A stretch of DNA of 35,610 nt from Ignavibacteria bacterium GWF2_33_9 (lineage in GTDB: Bacteria; Bacteroidota; Ignavibacteria; Kapaibacteriales; UBA2268): contig MHAC01000055.1 of the NCBI GenBank assembly GCA_001804565.1, positions 8,909 to 44,518 of the forward strand, given 5' to 3'. Shown piece by piece: positions 25,842 to 33,000 of this stretch; the first letter of the stretch is position 1, and every line of letters begins with the position of its first letter. A program made the translations under genes and the position numbers. The notes beneath the pieces are model-generated. The model saw nothing but the letters and a program-made list of their open reading frames with translations, was not told the origin of the DNA and did no database searches.

Positions 25842-25879
25842 TATTTTTGTTATGAAGATTTAACAATAATTGTTAAATC
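25842..25879 (+). promoter_or_regulatory. Promoter -7 box plus perfect palindromic operator before the HEPN-OLD operon
   Basis: TATTTTTG (25842-25849) fits TAnnTTTG. Immediately downstream, where transcription should start, lies a perfect inverted repeat with 11-base arms GATTTAACAAT (25857-25867) and ATTGTTAAATC (25869-25879) around one central A. Spacing this tight suits a homodimeric repressor more than an RNA hairpin. No dedicated HTH repressor is adjacent; autoregulation by an operon product is possible. Confidence 0.6.
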
Positions 25880-25911
25880 ATATATTTTAAAACAAAATAG
25901 GGGTGGAGAGA

Positions 25912-26502
25912 ATGATGCTGCCAGTTCATGTTGAAGAACAAAAAAATAATTCTAAAGCAAAATCAAAAAAAAGTAAGGACAGTAATTGGGAATTACATTT
26001 TCTTATTGAACAATTTCAAAAGGAGAGCGACCGAGCAGCAGTTATATTAATAACTTCAATTTTAGATGAACTATTATTGAAATTATTAAAATGTTTTCTT
26101 GTTCCAATTTCTTCTTCAGAAGATAATCTTTTTGATAATGCAAATAGTCCACTTTCTAATTTTAGTTCTAAAATTGATATTTCATTTAGATTAGGACTTA
26201 TAAGTAATAAATTTTCCAGAGATTTACATTTAATCCGCAAAATTCGTAATTCATTTGCTCATGATATATTTAACTGCAATTTCGAAAATGGAGCAGTTAA
26301 ATCTAGAATTGATGAATTGGAAAAATCTATTATTCACTCACAGAAAATTGATAATATACCGAGGCAAGACGATTTACTTAAAGGCTCAAGGGGTATGTTC
26401 TTATATTTAGCTGGGTTTATGATATGGCAAATAAAAAAGAATATTAATAATATTAATGAACTTAGCAGTTGTTTACCAGAGTCCCTATATATCGGGGAAT
26501 AG
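25912..26502 (+). CDS. HEPN-fold MtlR/DUF4145-like protein, partner of an OLD nuclease
   Basis: About 197 residues. After a Lys/Ser/Asn-rich N-terminal stretch (about 10-26), the helical domain matches the MtlR family: KESDRAAVILITSILDELLLK, NSPLSNFSSKIDISFRLGLI, then RDLHLIRKIRNSFAHDIF. The RNSFAH segment (Arg112 to His117) is an Rx4H motif with a polar residue after Arg, as in HEPN ribonuclease domains. MtlR itself is known as a mannitol-operon repressor, but no sugar genes are present. The next gene, an OLD-family nuclease, starts 8 bases downstream, so they form an operon. A ribonuclease toxin or regulatory subunit is an inference. The start is ATG 25912 or 25915 (GGAG at 25905-25908 suits 25915); a GTG at 25903 is also possible. 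Confidence 0.75.
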   Translation: MMLPVHVEEQKNNSKAKSKKSKDSNWELHFLIEQFQKESDRAAVILITSILDELLLKLLKCFLVPISSSEDNLFDNANSPLSNFSSKIDISFRLGLISNKFSRDLHLIRKIRNSFAHDIFNCNFENGAVKSRIDELEKSIIHSQKIDNIPRQDDLLKGSRGMFLYLAGFMIWQIKKNINNINELSSCLPESLYIGE

Positions 26503-26510
26503 AATAAAAT

Positions 26511-28319
26511 ATGAAGATTAAATCGCTTAAAATTAGTAATTGGAGATCAATAAACTATATTGAATTAGATTTGCAAAATCTTATGATATTTATTGGTCAG
26601 AATAATCATGGTAAGTCAAATGTCTTATCATCTTTGCTTTTCTTTTTTGGTGAATTAAATTGTAATGATTTAGATTACAAAGACGGTACTGATGAGTTAT
26701 ATGTTGAAATTGAATTTGAAAATTTAGATGATATTGACAAATCAACTTTTAAAAAGTATTTGACAGCGGATAATCATATAAAAGTCAGAAAATCAGCTAC
26801 TAAAGGTAATAAAGTAGAATATCATGGATATTTAGAAATTGCAACTGAAGAATGGCTTAAAGATGGAGCAGAAAAACAATTTACTGATTTAAAAAGTGCC
26901 AAGGAATTACCATTAGGACATTATTTACCTGATTCTGGCAAATTAACACAAAAAGCGTATAAGGAAGCAAGGGATAAGTATATTGAAGAAAATAGAAATG
27001 AGATAAATTTTCAATATCAACTTGAAAACGATCCATTTTTAGGATTAACAAATGTTGCATCAGGCATTTTTGGAGATGTGTTTTATATCCCTTCTGTTAA
27101 GGATGCTAATTCTGAATTAAAATTGGGTACAAATAGTAGTTCTATTTTCAATAAACTTTATTCAAGAGTAATAAATCAGATATCGGAATCCAATCCTGAT
27201 TATAAAGAAGCTAAAGATAAAATGTCCGCTCTAATGAAAATCTTAAATAAAGAAACAGTTGAAGGAACGAAAAATGAACAAAGGCCAGAAGAACTTAATG
27301 TTCTTGAATCAAGTATTGCTGATGAATTGAAAAGTTGGCAAACAACAATTGATATTGAAATAACTCCACCAAATATTGACGATATATTTAAAGTAGGGGC
27401 TTCTGTTTGGATTAATGATGGAATTAAAACAGATATAACAAGAAAAGGTCATGGACTTCAAAGGGCAGTAATCTTTGCTTTAGTTAAATCATGGGCAAAA
27501 TTGTTAATGAATGAAAAACAAAAACAAGAAGAAACATCTGAAAATACTGAAGCTGAAGATAACACAAAAAAGAGCAAGAGAAAATCTTCCAGTTCTGTTT
27601 ATTTCATTATTGAAGAACCAGAACTTTATTTGCATCCTCAGGCTCAACGAGAATTGTTTTCTACACTTGTTGATTTATCTAAAACGGATAATCAAGTTTT
27701 GCTCTGTACTCATTCAAGTTCTTTTATTAATTTAGAAAATTACAAATCAATTTGCATAATCAAAAAAGATAATCAAGAGGAAGGAACAAAAGTCTTTCAA
27801 TATCTTGATGAATTATTTATTGATCCTGAGATAATCAAACAATTTAATCTTTCTTATTGGGTAAACCCTGATAGAAGCGAATTATTTTTTGCAACAAAAG
27901 TAATTCTTGTAGAAGGGCAAACTGAAAAGATAATACTACCTTTTTTAGCAAAAAAATTATTAATTCATAAGTTTGATTATTCAATTATAGACTGTGAAAG
28001 TAAGGATAAAATGATTCCTTATATTGAATTGCTAAATAAATTCAAAATAAAATATATTACTGTTTATGATTTAGATCATCAAACTGGAAAATCGCTTGAT
28101 GCTATTAATTGTGCTGATAAATCCAGCACCTTAATCAATAGTAAAATTGATTCATCATTGGGTCAATACATTATTTTTGAAAATGATATAGAAGAAGAAA
28201 TAGGTATAACTGAAAAAGATAATAAAAATAAACCGTACAAAGCATTAACAACTGTAAATGATGATGCTTTTAATATTAGTGATTCGCTTAAGGAAAAAAT
28301 AAAAAAAATATTTGAATAA
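26511..28319 (+). CDS. OLD-family ATP-dependent endonuclease (AAA ATPase plus TOPRIM)
   Basis: A 602-residue protein. The SMC/RecF-like N-terminus (SLKISNWRSINYIELDLQ) leads to Walker A GQNNHGKSN with Lys35. The insertion region holds a charged low-complexity linker near 340-362 (KQKQEETSENTEAEDN, Lys/Ser-rich). Walker B and the following elements are at about 367-405 (IIEEPELYLHPQAQRELF, LCTHSSSFINL). A C-terminal TOPRIM domain starts at about 463: VILVEGQTEKIILPFLA supplies the acidic Glu and ITVYDLDHQTG near 515-525 supplies the DxD pair. This is the architecture of OLD nucleases, including GajA of Gabija, but no UvrD-like GajB follows. It pairs instead with the upstream HEPN/MtlR-like gene. 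An antiphage role is inferred from the family. Confidence 0.88.
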   Translation: MKIKSLKISNWRSINYIELDLQNLMIFIGQNNHGKSNVLSSLLFFFGELNCNDLDYKDGTDELYVEIEFENLDDIDKSTFKKYLTADNHIKVRKSATKGNKVEYHGYLEIATEEWLKDGAEKQFTDLKSAKELPLGHYLPDSGKLTQKAYKEARDKYIEENRNEINFQYQLENDPFLGLTNVASGIFGDVFYIPSVKDANSELKLGTNSSSIFNKLYSRVINQISESNPDYKEAKDKMSALMKILNKETVEGTKNEQRPEELNVLESSIADELKSWQTTIDIEITPPNIDDIFKVGASVWINDGIKTDITRKGHGLQRAVIFALVKSWAKLLMNEKQKQEETSENTEAEDNTKKSKRKSSSSVYFIIEEPELYLHPQAQRELFSTLVDLSKTDNQVLLCTHSSSFINLENYKSICIIKKDNQEEGTKVFQYLDELFIDPEIIKQFNLSYWVNPDRSELFFATKVILVEGQTEKIILPFLAKKLLIHKFDYSIIDCESKDKMIPYIELLNKFKIKYITVYDLDHQTGKSLDAINCADKSSTLINSKIDSSLGQYIIFENDIEEEIGITEKDNKNKPYKALTTVNDDAFNISDSLKEKIKKIFE

Positions 28320-28344
28320 AAACACAATAAAAATATAGTTCTTT

Positions 28345-28740
28345 GATTTTTGTATCCCGCCGCCTCTCCTCCCCCTCTAACAAGAGGGAGCTGGGGGCGT
28401 GTCAGGAGGCAGGAGGGAGGAGGGAGTTGGGGTGTTCCTGTGTTACCATAGTATAATCACTACGTGATAAAAAATACAAGAACCGTAGAAAAGAAATCAC
28501 ATAGTGATTTCATTAAGGTAACCAAACAAAGAATGAACAGATAGATATCACGTAGTGATTTGATTTTTGTATCCCGCCGCCTCTCCTCCCCCTCTAACAA
28601 GAGGGGGCTGGGGGGTGTGTCAGGAGACAGGAGGGAGGAGAGAAGAGGGAGGAGGGAGTTGAGGTGTTCCTGTGTTACCAAAGTAATATCACTATGTGAT
28701 AAAAAATGCAAGAACCGTAGAAAAAATATCACGTAGTGAT
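28345..28740. repeat. Tandem duplication of about 217 bp with GC-rich hairpin core
   Basis: GATTTTTGTATCCCGCCGCC starts at both 28345 and 28562. The copies share the hairpin CCCCCTCT-AACA-AGAGGGGG (28371-28390 with one mismatch; 28588-28607 perfect), a purine-rich GGAGG tract and the first REP palindromes. Copy 2 has about 18 extra bases in the GGAGG tract. A third partial copy of the GC-rich part lies after the tRNA at 29787-29850. Confidence 0.85.
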
Positions 28741-28994
28741 TGTACTTAGGTAACCAGTCTAAGGAAGGATAAAAAATATCACGTAGTGATTGTATTAAGG
28801 TAACCAAACAAAGCAAGAACAGATAGATATCACGTAGTGATTGTACTTAGGTAACCAGTCTAAGGAAGGATAAAAAATATCACGTAGTGATTGTATTAAG
28901 GTAACCAATCAAAGCAAGAACAGATAGATATCACGTAGTGATTAAATTAAGGTAACCAAACAGAAGCAAGAACAGATAGATATCACGTAGTGAT
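28456..28994. repeat. REP-like palindrome array upstream of the RAYT-type transposase
   Basis: Ten copies of a 13-base hairpin ATCAC-nnn-GTGAT start at 28456, 28496, 28547, 28688, 28728, 28778, 28829, 28879, 28930 and 28982. The later copies are ATCACGTAGTGAT at 50-52-base spacing, and most are followed 8-9 bases later by GGTAACC. Two alternating spacer types (AACAGATAGAT and AAGGATAAAAAAT flanks) create a higher-order unit of about 101 bp. These match the behaviour of REP/BIME elements mobilised by an adjacent RAYT. The spacers themselves repeat, so this is not a CRISPR array. Confidence 0.9.
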
Positions 28995-29018
28995 TGTATT
29001 ATAAAAAAGGAAGAACTT

Positions 29019-29492
29019 ATGGCAAACACTTATACACAAATTTTCATACAAGTCGTCTTTGTTGTGAAAGCCAGACAAAACCTAATTCCTCAAGAAAAAA
29101 AGGAAGAGCTTTTCAAGTATATTGCCGGCATAATAAAAGAAAAGGGTCATAAATTATATATAGTAAACGGGATGTCTGACCATGTGCATATTCTTCTGGG
29201 TTATAATCCGGTAGAAGCACTTTCTGATTTGGTAAAAGAAGTAAAACGGTGTTCTTCAATTTATATAAACAACAATAAATGGGTGAAAGGGAAATTCGAA
29301 TGGCAACCTGGTTACGGTGGTTTTTCCTATTCAAAATCCCAAACTAATGCTGTTTATAAATATATAGAAAATCAGGAAAAGCATCATAAAAAGAAAACTT
29401 TCCGTGAAGAGTATGTAGAATTTCTCAAGAAGTACGAAGTAGATTATGACGAGAGATATATCTTTGAGGAAGTACTTAATACCTTAGTTTAA
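29019..29492 (+). CDS. IS200/IS605-type Y1 HUH transposase, REP-associated (RAYT-like)
   Basis: A 157-residue transposase of the Y1 family. The HUH motif is in MSDHVHILLG (His55, His57), and the presumed nucleophile is Tyr115 in AVYKYIENQEKHH. Family enzymes cut and join single-stranded DNA at hairpins through a phosphotyrosine bond. The gene has a good ribosome-binding site (AAGGAAG) and is intact. Ten REP-like hairpins precede it and three inverted-orientation ones follow it, which fits a RAYT with its own REPs better than a solitary IS200. There is no TnpB accessory gene. Confidence 0.9.
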   Translation: MANTYTQIFIQVVFVVKARQNLIPQEKKEELFKYIAGIIKEKGHKLYIVNGMSDHVHILLGYNPVEALSDLVKEVKRCSSIYINNNKWVKGKFEWQPGYGGFSYSKSQTNAVYKYIENQEKHHKKKTFREEYVEFLKKYEVDYDERYIFEEVLNTLV

Positions 29493-29503
29493 AACATAGT
29501 GTA

Positions 29504-29628
29504 ATCACTACGTGATAACTGAGGAGGGTTGTATAGTTGCGGTTACCAAAGTATAATCACTACGTGATTATTGGGTGATGTGGTTTAGATTCTGTTACTA
29601 TGTTACTAAAATATTATCACTACGTGAT
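29504..29628. repeat. REP-like palindromes downstream of the transposase, inverted orientation
   Basis: Three ATCACTACGTGAT copies start at 29504, 29556 and 29616. They are the reverse complement of the main upstream form, and the second is preceded by GGTTACC, the mirror of the upstream GGTAACC. The transposase is thus flanked by oppositely oriented REP clusters. Confidence 0.88.
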
Positions 29629-29639
29629 AAACTGTGCAA

Positions 29640-29700
29640 TTAAGAAAATCCAAGATAAAAAGGATTCCACTAAATGAAAATAGCACTTAAAGAAATTTCA
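29640..29700 (+). pseudogene. Remnant of a second dinD / DUF262 gene junction
   Basis: Bases 29641-29700 align without gaps to 31005-31064 with about 9-10 mismatches in 60. Read in the dinD frame it ends KKIQDKKDSTK-stop (intact din[12 protein letters not shown]-stop). The stop overlaps an ATG by the same ATGA, and the next frame begins MKIALKEIS (intact DUF262: MKIELKEIT). Homology stops 12 bases before the tRNA. The rest of both genes is missing; REP sequence abuts it on the left. Confidence 0.8.
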
Positions 29701-29712
29701 ATTTGCAAAAAT

Positions 29713-29785
29713 GGGGCTGTAGCTCAAATGGAAGAGCATTTCGTTCGCAACGAAAAGCTTGAGGGTTCGAGTCCCTTCAGCTCCA
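29713..29785 (+). tRNA. tRNA-Ala (anticodon CGC)
   Basis: A full 73-base cloverleaf: acceptor GGGGCTG/CAGCTCC, D stem GCTC/GAGC, anticodon stem TTTCG/CGAAA with loop TTCGCAA (anticodon CGC, reading GCG), T stem GAGGG/CCCTT with loop TTCGAGT, and discriminator A. CCA is not encoded. It is unusual in sitting inside repeat-rich accessory DNA, with a GC-rich repeat beginning just after its 3' end. Confidence 0.93.
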
Positions 29786-29786
29786 C

Positions 29787-29850
29787 TACTAACAAGAGGG
29801 GGCTGGGGGGGGGTGTCAGGAGGCAGGAGGGAGGAAAGAAGAGGGAGGAA
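29787..29850. repeat. Third partial copy of the GC-rich repeat, abutting the tRNA 3' end
   Basis: TAACAAGAGGGGGCTGGGGG and the following GTGTCAGGAGGCAGGAGGGAGG match 28378-28437 and 28595-28660. The left hairpin arm CCCCCTCT is missing, so this copy starts just after the tRNA. Confidence 0.8.
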
Positions 29851-29873
29851 TAAAAAGGAACACACCCCTAAAT

Positions 29874-29926
29874 CCCCTCTTAATAGAGGGGACTTTGAAT
29901 AAAATTACCCTGAATTCGGGGTAATT
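29874..29926. repeat. Two hairpins before the KilA-N gene
   Basis: CCCCTCT-TAAT-AGAGGGG (29874-29891) belongs to the GC-rich palindrome family. AATTACCC / GGGTAATT (29903-29910, 29919-29926), extended by a T-G wobble, encloses GAATTC at 29912-29917 and ends 21 bases before the KilA-N ATG, where an operator could lie. Confidence 0.6.
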
Positions 29927-29947
29927 AAAATGATTTAAAGGTAACTT

Positions 29948-30169
29948 ATGGCAAAAATAAATGTAAAACAAACAAGCATTTCAATTCTTCAACTTAATGA
30001 AGTTGATTATGTTTCATTAACAGATATTGCCAGATACAAAAGTGATGAACCAACAGCGGTTATAGCTAATTGGTTGCGAAATAGAAATACTCTTGAATAT
30101 CTGGGTATTTGGGAAACTTTATATAATCCGGCTTTTAAACTCCTCGAATTCGAGGGGTTTAAAAATTAA
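29948..30169 (+). pseudogene. Truncated KilA-N domain protein
   Basis: Only 73 residues remain: the N-terminal strand and first helices of a KilA-N domain (VDYVSLTDIARYKSDEPTAV, then IANWLRNRNTLEYLGIWE and [14 protein letters not shown]). In my knowledge of the family, full-length relatives run to about 270-280 residues and continue directly after this EFEGF segment; here a stop follows. KilA-N proteins are DNA-binding phage or regulatory proteins. The fragment ends 11 bases before dinD, so the rest was probably deleted. A hairpin with GAATTC as its loop (about 30137-30160) overlaps the last codons. It could still be translated as a short peptide. Confidence 0.75.
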
Positions 30170-30180
30170 ATAATATAATT

Positions 30181-31041
30181 ATGAAAAGAGAATTAATAAC
30201 AGAATTATTTGAAAAGTTTGAAGATGCCTGCTATCTATATCAAGGAATTGAGTGCTGGAGTGCTAGGGAACTTCAAAGTATTTTGGGTTATGCTCAATGG
30301 CGAAATTTTGAAAACGCAATAGAAAAAGCCAAAACAGCTTGCCAAAATGCAGGTGAATTTATTCAAAACCATTTTGCTGATATCAGCAAAATGGTAGATA
30401 TAGGGAGTGGTGCTCAGAAACCTATAGATGATATAGCATTAACACGATATGCCTGCTATTTGATTGCACAAAATGGCGATTATACAAAATCACAAATTGC
30501 TTTTGCTCAGACGTATTTTGCGGTTCAAACAAGAAAGCAGGAAATTATTGAAAAAAGATTGCTGGACGTGGCGAGAGTTAATGCCCGAGAAAAACTAACA
30601 CAATCTGAAAAGAAATTATCAGGAATTATATTTGAAAGAGGTGTGGATAATCGAAGTTTTGCAAATATTCGCTCAAAAGGCGACCAAGCTTTGTTCGGTG
30701 GTAGAACAACTAATGATATGAAACGAATTTTGAATGTTCCGAATAATCGACCTCTTGCAGATTTTTTACCTACCCTTACAATCAAGGCAAAAGATTTTGC
30801 AACTGAATTGACAAGTCATAATGTTGTAGAAAAGAATTTAAGTGGTGATGCCCAAATTACCGATGAACACGTAGAGAATAATCTCGCAGTTAGGAAAATG
30901 CTACGAGAACGAGGAGTCAAGCCGGAACAACTCCCACCTGCCGAAGATGTGAAAAAAGTAGAAAGAAGATTGGAAAGCGATGAGAAAAAGATATTGAAAG
31001 GAAATAAGAAAATCCAAGAAAAAAAGGATTCTAAAAAATGA
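30181..31041 (+). CDS. dinD: DNA damage-inducible protein D (DinD)
   Basis: A 286-residue DinD protein. The signature regions are present: an N-terminal BRO-N-like fold ([20 protein letters not shown], then [15 protein letters not shown]), the middle [19 protein letters not shown] segment, and [21 protein letters not shown] near residues 155-175. E. coli DinD is SOS-induced and reported to inhibit RecA strand exchange, so a role in recombination or repair control is likely. The C-terminal 40 residues are a charged helix ([11 protein letters not shown]-like, Lys-rich). The stop overlaps the DUF262-HNH start by 4 bases, indicating translational coupling. The same junction is duplicated as a remnant at 29640. 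No LexA box was recognised upstream. Confidence 0.93.
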   Translation: MKRELITELFEKFEDACYLYQGIECWSARELQSILGYAQWRNFENAIEKAKTACQNAGEFIQNHFADISKMVDIGSGAQKPIDDIALTRYACYLIAQNGDYTKSQIAFAQTYFAVQTRKQEIIEKRLLDVARVNAREKLTQSEKKLSGIIFERGVDNRSFANIRSKGDQALFGGRTTNDMKRILNVPNNRPLADFLPTLTIKAKDFATELTSHNVVEKNLSGDAQITDEHVENNLAVRKMLRERGVKPEQLPPAEDVKKVERRLESDEKKILKGNKKIQEKKDSKK

Positions 31042-32120
31042 AAATTGAACTGAAAGAAATTACTGTTAGAGAGCTGGCGAACGGTTACAAAGACAATGCA
31101 GAAGAAGGCGTTATCGGCTATGGCGGCAAATTGGATATACGCCCGCCTTACCAAAGAGAATTTATCTACAAAGATAAGCAAAGAGATGCCGTAATAACTA
31201 CAATCCGCAAGAACTTTCCGCTGAACGTGATGTATTGGGCAGTTCGTGAGGACGGCAATTACGAAATTATAGACGGTCAGCAGAGGACAATTTCCGTCTG
31301 CCAATACTTAATCGGCGACTTTTCCTATTATAATTTATATTTTCATAATCTGCAGGACGACGAGCAAGAGCAAATCCTGAACTATAAACTGATGATTTAC
31401 CTTTGCAGCGGCACCGACAGCGAAAGATTGGAATGGTTCCGAACGATTAATATTGCAGGCGAAAAACTGACCGACCAGGAATTGCGGAATGCAGTTTATT
31501 CCGGCTCTTGGGTAACTGACGCAAAAAGATATTTCAGCAAAAACGGTTGTGCCGCATACAGCATTGGGCATAATTACTTGACCGGCTCTCCAATTCGCCA
31601 GGAATATCTGGAAACAGCAATTGATTGGATTACGGACGGTAAAATCGAAGTATATATGTCCAAACATCAGCATGACCCAAATGCGACTGCACTTTGGATG
31701 TACTTCCAATCGGTAATTACCTGGGTACAGGCAACATTCCCTGTTTATCGTAAAGAAATGAAAGGAATCGACTGGGGCAGATTATATAATAAATATAAAG
31801 ATAAAATTTACGATACGAAGCAATTAGAAAGCGAAATACTGAAATTAATTGATGATGACGATGTGCAGAGCATAAAAGGGATTTATTTATATATATTGAC
31901 AGGAGAAGAAAAACACTTAAACCTACGCCAATTCGATGAAAAAACCAAAAGAAAAGTTTACGAACAGCAAGAAGGAATTTGCACGCAGTGCAAAAAGCAT
32001 TTTGAGATAACCGAGATGGAAGCCGACCATATTTTACCGTGGCATAGAGGCGGCAAAACAATAATCGAAAATTGCCAAATGCTCTGCAAACTCGACAATA
32101 GAACTAAATCCGGGAAATAA
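31038..32120 (+). CDS. DUF262 (GmrS/ParB-like) protein with C-terminal HNH nuclease
   Basis: A 360-residue protein. The DUF262 domain shows [20 protein letters not shown] (Arg35 to about 53) and the NTP-binding/hydrolysis-type motif [11 protein letters not shown] (Asp79-Thr84). The C-terminus carries a zinc-finger-like CTQC and an HNH nuclease motif [19 protein letters not shown] starting near residue 328. DUF262-HNH proteins include GmrSD-type modification-dependent nucleases and several defence nucleases. Its overlap with dinD and the nearby EcoRI-family methyltransferase suggest restriction of unmodified or modified DNA; which of these is unknown. GC content and codon use are higher than in the HEPN-OLD operon and resemble the first half of the methyltransferase gene. 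Confidence 0.9.
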   Translation: MKIELKEITVRELANGYKDNAEEGVIGYGGKLDIRPPYQREFIYKDKQRDAVITTIRKNFPLNVMYWAVREDGNYEIIDGQQRTISVCQYLIGDFSYYNLYFHNLQDDEQEQILNYKLMIYLCSGTDSERLEWFRTINIAGEKLTDQELRNAVYSGSWVTDAKRYFSKNGCAAYSIGHNYLTGSPIRQEYLETAIDWITDGKIEVYMSKHQHDPNATALWMYFQSVITWVQATFPVYRKEMKGIDWGRLYNKYKDKIYDTKQLESEILKLIDDDDVQSIKGIYLYILTGEEKHLNLRQFDEKTKRKVYEQQEGICTQCKKHFEITEMEADHILPWHRGGKTIIENCQMLCKLDNRTKSGK

Positions 32121-32282
32121 AGATTTACAAAGCATTTCTCTAATGAAGATAGGTCAATCTCCGAGGACCTTATTCCTTGTTGAAAATATGATAATCGAAA
32201 AACCGGAAATACATAAATTGATAAGCCTTACACTACAAATCACCACTTATACGGTCATTAAGGAGAGTCACTTAATTTCACT

Positions 32283-32864
32283 ATGATAATGAAAGAACAT
32301 AATAAGATGATGTATTATTTCCGGAAGTGGGCGACTATTACTGAAGAGGATGAAGCTCGTATCAGATCTGCTTTCGAGCCGATATCGATAAAGAAGAAAA
32401 AAGACCTTTTGGTAAAAGACCAGGTTTGCGAATATAACTATTTCATCGTGAAAGGATGTATGCGTACATTTTTTATAGATAAAAAGGGTAATGAACAAAT
32501 TTTCCAGATAAGGATGGATAATAATTGGATAGCCGACCTGGAAAGTTTTTTCTCGCAAAAACCTTCTAAATATAATATTGAAGCGCTAGAAAATTCCAGC
32601 TTACTTAGGATTTCTTACAAAAATTTCGAACATCTGCTGGCTGATATTCCTGCACTCGAAAAGTATTTCCGTGTTCTGTTTCAGAAAGCTTATGTCAATA
32701 CTTTGAACCGTCTTACTGCCACAATGTGGGAATCAGCAATGGACAGGTACAATGAAATGCTCAAAGAAAATCCGGAAATTTTTCAGCGTGTACCACTCAT
32801 TTATATTGCATCCTTTTTGGGAATAACACCCGAAAGCCTTAGCAGGATTAGAAAACAGATTTAA
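32283..32864 (+). CDS. Crp/Fnr-family transcriptional regulator
   Basis: A 193-residue regulator with a cyclic-nucleotide-binding-type beta-barrel (about residues 15-115; DLLVKDQVCEYNYFIVKGCM is the typical core) and a C-terminal HTH (IYIASFLGITPESLSRIRKQ, about 173-192). It lacks the Fnr cysteine cluster, and a cNMP phosphate-binding cassette is not obvious, as in many Bacteroidota relatives. The start may be ATG 32283 or 32289. It stands just outside the defence island and upstream of YceI and YgiD genes, which it may regulate. The 162-base gap before it shows AAGGAGAG at about 32262, 14 bases from the start, and nothing else clear. Confidence 0.88.
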   Translation: MIMKEHNKMMYYFRKWATITEEDEARIRSAFEPISIKKKKDLLVKDQVCEYNYFIVKGCMRTFFIDKKGNEQIFQIRMDNNWIADLESFFSQKPSKYNIEALENSSLLRISYKNFEHLLADIPALEKYFRVLFQKAYVNTLNRLTATMWESAMDRYNEMLKENPEIFQRVPLIYIASFLGITPESLSRIRKQI

Positions 32865-32949
32865 CTTGAAAACTCTCCTGGTGAATTTCTTAACATACAT
32901 CAATTTAATTTCTTATCATAGGTCAAGTGCAAATAGGTATCTGATGCCT

Positions 32950-32957
32950 TATTTTTG
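32950..32957 (+). promoter_or_regulatory. Candidate -7 box for the YceI gene
   Basis: TATTTTTG fits TAnnTTTG, 43 bases before the ATG at 33001; the ribosome-binding site is AAAAGGTAAA. Confidence 0.4.
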
Positions 32958-33000
32958 TACTTGTAAATTTATTCAAAAAACAAATTAAAAGGTAAACGAT

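Larger units (their letters stand above)
28345..29850. mobile_element. REP/RAYT unit bracketed by GC-rich repeats
   Basis: The stretch between the tandem GC-rich repeats (from 28345) and their third copy (to 29850) holds the two REP clusters, the Y1 transposase, a degraded dinD/DUF262 junction and a tRNA gene. It is placed between the OLD gene and the KilA-N remnant. Boundaries are inferred from the repeats; no target-site duplication was identified. Confidence 0.4.

Noticed and set aside
25912-26502. Mannitol operon repressor
   Set aside because: Sequence is MtlR-like, but no sugar transport or mannitol genes lie nearby, and the gene is coupled to an OLD nuclease.
26511-28319. Gabija system
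   Set aside because: The OLD nuclease resembles GajA in architecture, but no UvrD-like GajB follows; downstream is repeat DNA and a transposase.
28460-28816. Minus-strand open frame of 118 codons in the repeat array
   Set aside because: Its translation is repeated REP and GC-rich repeat sequence with no protein-like pattern.
28456-28994. CRISPR array
   Set aside because: Repeat units are 13-base palindromes and the spacers themselves repeat in two alternating forms; no cas genes are present. REP/RAYT explains it better.
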